A stretch of 64,000 nt of DNA from Candidatus Paracaedibacteraceae bacterium (GTDB taxonomy: Bacteria > Pseudomonadota > Alphaproteobacteria > Paracaedibacterales > Paracaedibacteraceae). Numbering within the stretch: position 1 is the first letter of the stretch; each line of letters begins with the position of its first letter. Below, in pieces: positions 1 to 8,749 of the stretch. Under the pieces are notes generated by a model. That model was not told the DNA's origin, searched no databases, and was given only the letters and a program-made list of their open reading frames with translations. The position numbers were made by a program, and so were the translations under genes. The stretch covers positions 62,001-126,000 of the forward strand of contig JAHBYI010000001.1 of assembly GCA_019636035.1 (NCBI GenBank), written 5' to 3'.

Positions 1-176
1 TACAGAATTGACGTTAAATCTATCTTAGGAGGAACATACACACTCAGTACGTTAGAAGTAACTTCTTCTTTAGGCGTTTCATCAAACAAAGCCCCAAGGC
101 CAAAGTCCCGAGGATCCTCATGAGCATAGGCTAGAACCGTTGATACGAAAAGAGATATCCATATTTTCTTATTCAT
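1..176 (-). CDS. Secreted protein, N-terminal fragment
   Basis: The gene starts at an ATG at 176 on the minus strand and runs off the left edge, leaving 58 codons. The first 18 or so residues (Met-Asn-Lys-Lys, a hydrophobic stretch, then Ala-Tyr-Ala) form a typical Sec signal peptide, so the product is exported. A GGAG sequence about 8 bases upstream supports the start. The visible mature part is acidic and not recognisable. It lies downstream of the cytochrome oxidase genes but behind a strong terminator, so it probably has its own promoter in the 177-256 gap. Function unknown. Confidence 0.6.
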   Translation of the reverse strand, partial: MNKKIWISLFVSTVLAYAHEDPRDFGLGALFDETPKEEVTSNVLSVYVPPKIDLTSIL

Positions 177-256
177 GTCAGAACTCCATTGTATAGCTTG
201 ACTTACACTTTAGTTTGACTTGTATAATCTTAAAAATATGTCAATGAACGAAATAA

Positions 257-300
257 TAAAAAAAATCCCCCTCCATATTTACTTGAGGGGGATTTTTTTA
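257..300 (-). terminator. Intrinsic terminator after ctaD
   Basis: A 14-bp stem (259-272 with 285-298; core ATCCCCCTC/GAGGGGGAT) encloses a 12-base loop, with A/T runs on both sides, so it can terminate in either direction. It lies just past the ctaD stop on the minus strand and would end the cytochrome oxidase transcript. Confidence 0.85.
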
Positions 301-312
301 TTACTTATAAGG

Positions 313-1911
<1,599 letters not shown>

Positions 1912-1956
1912 TCACCTATTTCTTATAACAACTTAACTTATTAACTCTAGCTAGAA

Positions 1957-2032
1957 CCCTTTAATACGGCGACAGAGGAGCACGTGTACCTTAAGTACAT
2001 GAGCGACGCTAACGCATCCGAATTATAAGGGG
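1957..2032. repeat. REP-like imperfect palindrome between ctaC and ctaD
   Basis: The 128-base gap between the two oxidase genes holds a nested dyad. The outer arms are CCCTT-TAAT-CGG at 1957-1969 and CCG-AATTATAAGGG at about 2018-2031. The centre at 1985-1999 is a near-palindrome, TGTAC-C-TTAAGTACA. The structure could fold as a branched hairpin in RNA or DNA. No second copy was noticed in this window. Its form suggests a dispersed repetitive extragenic element, which is an inference. Confidence 0.5.
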
Positions 2033-2036
2033 ACAG

Positions 2037-2795
2037 CTAATTCTGCTTTGTTTTAACCCAAGCATCAAACTCATCCTGTGAGACAACCTTGACAGCAATA
2101 GGCATAAATCCATGTTTAACACCACATAATTCGGAACACTGACCATAGTAGGTGCCCTCTTTATGAACCTTAAACCACGTTTCATTCAAACGCCCCGGAA
2201 CAGCATCCTTTTTAATACCAAACGACGGCACAGCAAAACTATGAAGCACATTGTCTGATGTAACAAGTAACCGAACAGCCTTACCAACAGGAACGACAAC
2301 CGGATTATCAACATCCAAAAGCCGAAGCTGACCGGGTTTTAGATCCGCATCCTCAATCAAACGGCTGTCAAATTCAACTTTATGATCAGGAAGTTCATAG
2401 GTCCAATACCATTGACGGCCAATAACTTTAACCGTTAGATCCGCATTCTCAATACGATCGCTAAAGAACAATAATTTGAGCGATGGAATACCGATCACAA
2501 CCAAAATCAACACAGGAACAAGCGTCCAAACAATCTCAATAAAGGTGTGATGTGAGACATTTGACGGGTTCGGGTTCCGTTTTTCATTGTACCGCCACAG
2601 GGTATACCCCAATAACAACGTAACAAAAATACCGACACCGATAATGATAATCAACAAAAGATCGTGCATCTCAGTTATGCCGTCCATTGTCGGGGTCGCC
2701 GGTGATTGAAAACCAATCTCCCACGGCTTAGGCACATCAGCCACAGCCATACCAACAAAGGTAGCCATCCAGACCATCATCTTAAGAATATTCAT
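2037..2795 (-). CDS. ctaC: Cytochrome c oxidase subunit II
   Basis: This 252-residue protein carries the binuclear CuA centre that takes electrons from cytochrome c. An N-terminal signal peptide (through Ala-Val-Ala-Asp) is followed by two membrane helices at roughly residues 45-70 and 85-110 and then a periplasmic cupredoxin domain. The CuA ligands are visible in VLHSFAVP and in the CSELCGVKHGFMP motif (two Cys, His, Met), with the conserved Glu between the cysteines. Trp-rich QWYWTYELP, the electron-entry segment, is present. It lies upstream of ctaD in the same direction and is almost certainly co-transcribed with it. Confidence 0.97.
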   Translation of the reverse strand: MNILKMMVWMATFVGMAVADVPKPWEIGFQSPATPTMDGITEMHDLLLIIIIGVGIFVTLLLGYTLWRYNEKRNPNPSNVSHHTFIEIVWTLVPVLILVVIGIPSLKLLFFSDRIENADLTVKVIGRQWYWTYELPDHKVEFDSRLIEDADLKPGQLRLLDVDNPVVVPVGKAVRLLVTSDNVLHSFAVPSFGIKKDAVPGRLNETWFKVHKEGTYYGQCSELCGVKHGFMPIAVKVVSQDEFDAWVKTKQN

Positions 2796-2908
2796 AACCC
2801 CACCAATATCACATCAATAAAATACTCGCTAAATGCATTGTGACGTTTTTTTTACCCCCTTACAAGGGTCTATGGGGGTTTTTATAGGTGCGCTTAATTG
2901 ACGCACAG

Positions 2909-2936
2909 AAAAAGAGAGATCTCTCCCTCTCTCTCT
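2909..2936 (-). terminator. Probable terminator after the subtilase gene
   Basis: Read on the minus strand, AGAGAGAG pairs with CTCTCT across a short purine loop and is followed by TTTTT. It lies 20-50 bases past the stop of the serine protease gene. The alternating AG sequence allows several registers, so strength is uncertain. Confidence 0.5.
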
Positions 2937-2957
2937 AAAGGGTACAGATGATAAGGA

Positions 2958-4475
2958 TTAGGCCCCCTCAACAATATCCATCAACTGGCTAACACCATTC
3001 CCTCGTGCAGCCTTCACTTTAACCAACTTTTCAGCCTCGGAAAAAGCAGCAACGGCATTAACCCGACCTTGGCCAAACAGCTCTGGTTTAAAGAATACAC
3101 CATGGTTGTTATCTTCCCAGAATTTATCACAGGATCGAATCAGGCAATCCTTTAACTCAAGCGCAGAAAGTTGGGGATAATATTTATTCATCAAACTCAA
3201 AATACCAGACACATGAGGTGTTGCCATAGAGGTTCCGGACATGGCATCAAATGTGTCTTTTTCAACGGTCGCCATAACATTTTCTCCTGGTGCAAAAACA
3301 AAATTTTGGTGCATAGCTCCGGGTAAGTTCGAGAATCGACTGACCGTTTGACCATCTTCTTTCAAGGAGCCAACAAGTAAAACACGATTGGCTAAGGCCT
3401 TGTTTTTAGAAAGAATCCATGCACCATGAGTTCCAAACCATAGCCCCTTATTCCAATAGGTCAGAAAATCGGGATTGAGATCATCAGAAACATATTTGGA
3501 ATCATTTCCGGATGCCATAACCAGAATCCGATCATGTTTTTCAAGTTCGTCCAGTAATTTATCAAAATCACGCATATCCGTCTTACGCACCAAATAATGG
3601 AATGATGCGCTAATGATCTTGGCATCACTTTCTCTAATTCGATTAATCAGCTCATCAACGCCTTGAAATTCTACGGGTAAAACTTCGGCACCAAAGGCAA
3701 CACCTTTATAATCACCAGACGTCTCATCCGCAGCTATGGTTCCGGCGACATGGGTTCCGTGCTGGTCATTACGATCAAAGTCATCACCATCCTCTGGGTG
3801 TTTAACGTGACTGTCCTTAATCGTGAATTTCACATGGCAGTTATCCACAAATCCACAGTCCCAAACAATAACTTTAGCACCGGCACCATCAATACCGACG
3901 GTATGGAGTTGATCAACCCCCGTTACCTTATGAGGATGCAAGGGTCCTTGTAACAAATATGCTTCTGGATTGCGGTGAATCTCAACATCAATATCACGCC
4001 ATTTTTGAAGTTCAGCATACTCAGAATTAATAAACTGCTGAAACCGTTCGGAAAAATTAATCTCGCCAAAATTCGGATAGGAACTATAGTCAGACAAATC
4101 AAACCGATTCATAAACTGATTCGCATACATAATCCAATAGTTATGATCATCCAGTTTATTGCGCGTGTAATTAAAGAGATCTGACTTCTTATAAAAAAGC
4201 TGACCAATCGTTGGATATTGATAAGGATTATACATTTTTTGTTGGTTATAGAGATATTCAGCTCGACGAACTTCTATATTTAAATCAGACTGGCTAAAAT
4301 GGAATGTGTCTGTATAATATTCAGCCCCCAAACGATTAACAATCTCGCTTTTCACAAGCAAAAAATCGCGCTCCCGGTTCATGTCCATAGTTTGAAAATC
4401 TGGTGGTTGCAATGAAAAAGCAGTCGATGCTAAGATGGGCAAAAGCAACACTTTTATTAAAAAATTATATTTCAT
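2958..4475 (-). CDS. Secreted subtilisin-like (S8) serine protease
   Basis: This is a 505-residue exported protease. A signal peptide covers about residues 1-21, an unrecognised N-terminal region runs to about 190, and a peptidase S8 domain fills the rest. The catalytic triad is complete: Asp206 in VIVWDCG, His239 in QHGTHVAGT, Ser416 in SGTSMATPHVSG, with oxyanion-hole Asn324 in MASGND. The long N-terminal region may be a propeptide or substrate-binding part. The start is backed by AGGAGGG 7 bases upstream. In a host-associated bacterium a secreted subtilase is a plausible factor acting on host or competitor proteins, but that role is inferred from context only. Confidence 0.9.
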   Translation of the reverse strand: MKYNFLIKVLLLPILASTAFSLQPPDFQTMDMNRERDFLLVKSEIVNRLGAEYYTDTFHFSQSDLNIEVRRAEYLYNQQKMYNPYQYPTIGQLFYKKSDLFNYTRNKLDDHNYWIMYANQFMNRFDLSDYSSYPNFGEINFSERFQQFINSEYAELQKWRDIDVEIHRNPEAYLLQGPLHPHKVTGVDQLHTVGIDGAGAKVIVWDCGFVDNCHVKFTIKDSHVKHPEDGDDFDRNDQHGTHVAGTIAADETSGDYKGVAFGAEVLPVEFQGVDELINRIRESDAKIISASFHYLVRKTDMRDFDKLLDELEKHDRILVMASGNDSKYVSDDLNPDFLTYWNKGLWFGTHGAWILSKNKALANRVLLVGSLKEDGQTVSRFSNLPGAMHQNFVFAPGENVMATVEKDTFDAMSGTSMATPHVSGILSLMNKYYPQLSALELKDCLIRSCDKFWEDNNHGVFFKPELFGQGRVNAVAAFSEAEKLVKVKAARGNGVSQLMDIVEGA

Positions 4476-4645
4476 AATTCCCTCCTGGAATGAAATTTTA
4501 TTTTAACAGCACCTACTTTCTGGAAATTAAATTGTATTTGGTAAAGAAATAGTTAACACTATTGAAAAAACATCTTTAATATTCAACATGTTAAAAAAGA
4601 TCGCCTTATCTCATCTTGGCAAACTTGACTCAGCAAAGAGAACGA

Positions 4646-5872
4646 CTATAGTTTTCTCAAGGATAGGCCTGCAAGGCAACCAACTAAAACAACAGCAATT
4701 GCAGGAACATACAGATTCTGAGTCGTATTGATAAGCGATGTAACCACATAGGGGGCTGTCCCCCCAAACACCGCAACACACACATTAAAAGAAACCCCAG
4801 CAGCCGTATATCGAACGTGTGCAGGGAATGCTCTGGTTACAAGGATAGGCAATGTCCCATAAACAGCCCCCATCAGGCAGCTAAAAATCAGTTGTAAAGA
4901 TGCCAATGCCATTAGGCTGCGGGAATCAATTAACCATGAGTACAACGGCCATGCCAAAAGAGTAAAACCAAGGCATACTCCGGCTAAAACAGTCTTGGCA
5001 CCAATCTTATCACCCAACCAACCAAAGAACGGAATAAAGATAACAAGAGCCCCCATAGAAACCGTGTTCCAAAATAAAACAGATTCTTCTGGCATCTTGA
5101 GGAATAAGGTGGCATAGGTTGTCATAAACACAAATAAAACATAGACCCCGACGCCATCCAAAAGAATAATCCCCATGGATCGGAGCAATGAAGCTCGATG
5201 ATGTGTCAAAACTTCCCGAATAGGAAGCTGATCCTTTGAGGGTTGACTGTGTTGTTCCGGAACATAGTTACGAATAGCCAATCCAACAACAGCAGAAAGA
5301 CTCCCCAATAAGAAAGGGATTCGCCAACCAAAACTCTCAAGGTTTTCGGTGGACATCATGGCAGTCATTAATGTTGCAGCCCCTGACCCTAAAAATAAAC
5401 CGCCTAAGGTACCAAATGAGGCCAAACTGCCGGCGAAACCTTGGCGATGTACAGGGGCATTCTCAATAACAAAAATAAAAGACCCACCATAATTACCACC
5501 AACAGCTAATCCCTGGAACAACCGGATTAGAACCAAACCGACACTCGCCCAAATCCCAATTGATTCATAGGTTGGCAACAATCCCAATAATGTTGTCGGT
5601 GCTGCCATCGTCAATAACGAGGCTGCTAACGCATATTTTCGCCCCACTCGATCCCCGATATACCCATAGAAAATTGCCCCAAGTGGACGCATGGCAAACC
5701 CTGAAGCAAAAACAGCAAAGGTCGATAGTAAGGATGTAATAGGATCAGCAGAGGGGAAGAATTGCTGAGCAATAATTTTGGCAAAATATCCAAATAAAGC
5801 ATAATCATACCACTCAAAGGCAGTAGCAAGGGAGCCAAACAAAAGTGGCTTAACATTCATCTTTGAAGACAT
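4646..5872 (-). CDS. MFS transporter, metabolite:H+ symporter (ProP/KgtP-like) family
   Basis: This 408-residue protein has twelve predicted membrane segments. The N-terminal FEWYDYALFGYFA motif and the loop motif YGYIGDRVGRKYALA are typical of the MHS group of the major facilitator superfamily, which includes ProP, KgtP and the citrate/shikimate carriers. It probably imports a small organic acid, amino acid or osmolyte with protons; the substrate cannot be read from the sequence. Such carriers are numerous in intracellular alphaproteobacteria that depend on host metabolites. It stands alone, divergent from the DUF898 gene, with a 75-base shared promoter region. The 170-base gap on its downstream side toward the protease gene shows nothing beyond the protease ribosome site. 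Confidence 0.85.
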   Translation of the reverse strand: MSSKMNVKPLLFGSLATAFEWYDYALFGYFAKIIAQQFFPSADPITSLLSTFAVFASGFAMRPLGAIFYGYIGDRVGRKYALAASLLTMAAPTTLLGLLPTYESIGIWASVGLVLIRLFQGLAVGGNYGGSFIFVIENAPVHRQGFAGSLASFGTLGGLFLGSGAATLMTAMMSTENLESFGWRIPFLLGSLSAVVGLAIRNYVPEQHSQPSKDQLPIREVLTHHRASLLRSMGIILLDGVGVYVLFVFMTTYATLFLKMPEESVLFWNTVSMGALVIFIPFFGWLGDKIGAKTVLAGVCLGFTLLAWPLYSWLIDSRSLMALASLQLIFSCLMGAVYGTLPILVTRAFPAHVRYTAAGVSFNVCVAVFGGTAPYVVTSLINTTQNLYVPAIAVVLVGCLAGLSLRKL

Positions 5873-5947
5873 CGACGTTTACTTTATATTAATATTTAAA
5901 TCTTAATTTATAGACTATATGATCTCCACAGGAAAAGCGAGAACCAG

Positions 5948-6847
5948 ATGGAAAAAACAACCCCCATTAAATTTGATGCCTCGGTCGGGCATTTATATTG
6001 GCTGATCATCAAAATGATGCTCTTAAATATCGTCACTCTCGGTTTGTATACATTCTGGGGATACAGCAACATCCGCGCCTATCTAACGCAATCAATCTCA
6101 ATCAAAGATTCGCGGTATTGTTATCACGGAACAGGATCAGACATACTCATAGGATTCATCAAGATCATAGCGGGTTCCATCGTTTTAACCCTTCTGGAAG
6201 TGATTATTCTAAAGGCAGGAACCCATCTCATTGGTTGGGCATCTGATTGGTATATCATAAGCAACTTTATTCTTAATTACATCGTTGTTCTTGGCTTTTT
6301 ATCTTATGTTTTATGGCGTACAAGCACTTATAAAATGAGTCATACCTCTTGGCGTGGCGTTCGTTACCGACTCGGTGGAAAAGCGTGGGATTTCATAATA
6401 ATCGCCTCGAAAACGATTATTCTAAACATCATTACCTTTGGCTTCATTGCCCATAAAACCATGCCGGCTTTATACGCCTATATCTTTAACAACTTACATT
6501 TTGGAAACCAAAGCTATCGACTTCACTTTAGGGAGAATCCTTTAATGTGGAGTAACATTATCTCGATTATTCTTTTCGTTCCGACCCTTGGCCTTAGCCG
6601 CGTCTGGTATACCACTAAATTCAGGCATTACCTCTATGGAAATCTTGAGTTTATGGATTTAAAATTCAAGAATACAATTACTTTTGCAGATCTTGCAAAA
6701 CTGTATATCACCAATATTTTGATTATTCTTATTACACTCGGCCTCGGCCTACCTTGGGCCATTCATCGATCTATAAAAAGCTATATGGAGTCTATTGAAA
6801 TTGTCGGCAACATGGAAAAAACTCGCTTTATACAGATGGGAAATTAA
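5948..6847 (+). CDS. DUF898 (YjgN-like) integral membrane protein
   Basis: This 299-residue protein has about six hydrophobic segments. The repeated pattern NIVTLGLYTFWGYSNIRAYL and later ITLGLGLPWAIHRSIKSYM, together with the Trp/Arg-rich THTSWRGVRYRLGG-type segment (residues about 129-143), matches the DUF898/YjgN family. The family has no settled biochemical function. It diverges from the MHS transporter, and its stop codon shares TTAA with that of the converging acyl-AMP ligase. Confidence 0.8.
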   Translation: MEKTTPIKFDASVGHLYWLIIKMMLLNIVTLGLYTFWGYSNIRAYLTQSISIKDSRYCYHGTGSDILIGFIKIIAGSIVLTLLEVIILKAGTHLIGWASDWYIISNFILNYIVVLGFLSYVLWRTSTYKMSHTSWRGVRYRLGGKAWDFIIIASKTIILNIITFGFIAHKTMPALYAYIFNNLHFGNQSYRLHFRENPLMWSNIISIILFVPTLGLSRVWYTTKFRHYLYGNLEFMDLKFKNTITFADLAKLYITNILIILITLGLGLPWAIHRSIKSYMESIEIVGNMEKTRFIQMGN

Positions 6848-8538
6848 GCATTTTGTAGCTCCAAGAGGTCAAGAGCCGGATCAAAACTATATTCGTAAAT
6901 CGGGTCAAGCAAATCATGGAGATAGAGCACAATAGCTGCATGATGCTTCACCTTGCCACTTGTTGTCGTTGGAATCGTTCCACGTCGCATATAGATGATT
7001 TTATTAACCTTGATCATGTAGTGTTTCCGCAGTAAGTAAAGCATTTGACTCCCATGGGCAACAGGGTCGATGGTTCGATCGACCTCACGCAGAACAACAA
7101 TCTCTGCCCCATCGTGACGTGATACAAGCAACGCAGCACAACGATATGATGGATCTTGATAATCTTGACTCTCGATGATTTCTTCAATCTCTTCTGCAGA
7201 AACTAATCCATTGTCCATTTTAATTGAATCTTTAATCCGCCCCGTCACAAAGAGCAAACCATCCACCGAGATAAACCCCGTATCCCCTGTTGAAATATAC
7301 GAGTCATTTCTACCGTCAATTGTTCTTCCGAATACTTCTCGGGTAACGTCATCATTCTGATAGTACCCGCCCGCAATGGAGTTTCCGGAAACCCAAATTT
7401 CGCCGATAGAATCAGGCGGCATTAAGGCTCCGGTATATCGATCAACAATCTTGATATCCATCCCTTGAATGGGTCGACCACAACTTGCAATACAAATCTG
7501 TTCCTCCTCATTTGATTCAGGAATAACGATCCCCTTCCGCAAAGATAGTCGGTGGAATTCATGGTGATTCGTTGCTTCACACGGCTGAGTGCACGTAACC
7601 ATCAATGTCGCCTCAGCAAGACCATAAGCATTCATCAAAGATTCAGTGTTAAGGCCATGAGGTTTAAACGTTTTGACAAAATCATCTAAGGTACGCGGTT
7701 GAATCATTTGGGCACTATTCACCAAAATCCTTAGGCAAGATAGGTCTAATTTCCCGGACAAGGATTTAATACGTCGAACGCATAAATCAAAAGCAATATT
7801 GGGTGCCACTGAAATCGTTGCGCGCACCGAAGAGATATACTCAAGCCAACCCAAGGGGTTCATCATAAACGAAGAGGGTGACATAAGGTGTGTTGTAAAT
7901 TCCGCATAAACAGGCAGCAAAATCCCGCCGATCAATCCCATATCATGGTATGGTGGCAACCACGAACACCCAATATCATCCGCCGTAATCTGAAAATGTT
8001 GTTTCATATTCTCTAAACAAGCCATAAGTGCGCTTGTTGTTACTTGAATTGCCTTGGGACTACGCGTTGTTCCGGATGAACATTGGAGAAAAGCACACTC
8101 AGCCATAGCTTCCGGTTTGGCAAGCGATTTTTCCCCCATTAAGTGATGAGCCGGAATAATAGTATAGGGTAATTGCTCTTGAAGATCAGCTAAGGGGGCA
8201 ACATCATCAACAATGATAAGAGCAGGCTCAACCGTTTGCGCAATTGCCTTTAATCGAGCAACATCATGCGTATTACGAATCGGGTACGTTGGCAAAAAGG
8301 TAATCCCTGAGTACAAGCAACCAAATAAAACTTTGATAAATCCAATGGATTGACGCATAGCAACATAGACAGGTTTTCTTGCCGGGTTTTGCTCTAGAAT
8401 TACGGCTGCAATGTGGCGAGCATCTTGATCAAGCTGAGCATACGTCACACCCTGAGACGTAAGATCACGCCCTTTAAATGAAAAGGCTATTTTATGGGGA
8501 ACGGCTTGCGCCAATTGGTGCAATTTTTGGGATACCAT
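6844..8538 (-). CDS. Fatty-acyl-AMP ligase (FAAL-type AMP-binding enzyme)
   Basis: This 564-residue member of the ANL superfamily would activate a fatty acid with ATP. The phosphate loop is present as LQCSSGTTRSPKAI (residues about 151-164), with the downstream FAAL features SWLPPYHDMGLIGG, NAYGLAEATLMVT, and ISTGDTGFISVDGLLFVTGRIKD. These indicate the acyl-AMP ligase branch, which typically loads acyl-AMP onto acyl carrier or polyketide proteins rather than CoA. No ACP, PKS or NRPS gene lies nearby, so the acceptor is unknown. The ribosome site TAGGAT is 7 bases before the ATG and lies inside a hairpin (8544-8580). The gene converges on the DUF898 gene and overlaps it by 4 bases. Confidence 0.85.
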   Translation of the reverse strand: MVSQKLHQLAQAVPHKIAFSFKGRDLTSQGVTYAQLDQDARHIAAVILEQNPARKPVYVAMRQSIGFIKVLFGCLYSGITFLPTYPIRNTHDVARLKAIAQTVEPALIIVDDVAPLADLQEQLPYTIIPAHHLMGEKSLAKPEAMAECAFLQCSSGTTRSPKAIQVTTSALMACLENMKQHFQITADDIGCSWLPPYHDMGLIGGILLPVYAEFTTHLMSPSSFMMNPLGWLEYISSVRATISVAPNIAFDLCVRRIKSLSGKLDLSCLRILVNSAQMIQPRTLDDFVKTFKPHGLNTESLMNAYGLAEATLMVTCTQPCEATNHHEFHRLSLRKGIVIPESNEEEQICIASCGRPIQGMDIKIVDRYTGALMPPDSIGEIWVSGNSIAGGYYQNDDVTREVFGRTIDGRNDSYISTGDTGFISVDGLLFVTGRIKDSIKMDNGLVSAEEIEEIIESQDYQDPSYRCAALLVSRHDGAEIVVLREVDRTIDPVAHGSQMLYLLRKHYMIKVNKIIYMRRGTIPTTTSGKVKHHAAIVLYLHDLLDPIYEYSFDPALDLLELQNA

Positions 8539-8543
8539 CCTGT

Positions 8544-8580
8544 TATCCTAATAATTTTTTCATAATTATTATTTAGGATA
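8544..8580 (-). promoter_or_regulatory. Hairpin covering the ribosome site of the acyl-AMP ligase gene
   Basis: On the minus-strand transcript, TATCCTAA (8580-8573) pairs perfectly with TTAGGATA (8551-8544), and TAATT/AATTA extends the stem past a 4-base bulge. The 3' arm contains the AGGA Shine-Dalgarno sequence, 7 bases before the start codon. The same dyad in DNA could also be a protein operator. It may act as a translational switch; this is inferred from the fold alone. Confidence 0.55.
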
Positions 8581-8749
8581 GAATAAGGATCGTTAAAAAC
8601 AGGTAAAAAACTGCTTACCTTTTATAAAACTTCATATTATTATTAAAGTAACATAAATTAGCATATTTTTAATCTTAAAGAATCAAATATACGATGTAAT
8701 TAGAATTATATTACAAAATATACGGGACATGCTTGAGGAGTATCGGCAC

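Noticed and set aside
2846-2886. ACCCCC/GGGGGT hairpin with T runs after the subtilase gene
   Set aside because: The downstream T run is on the plus strand, where no gene ends, so it does not fit a terminator for the minus-strand protease. The AG-rich stem at 2909-2936 fits better.
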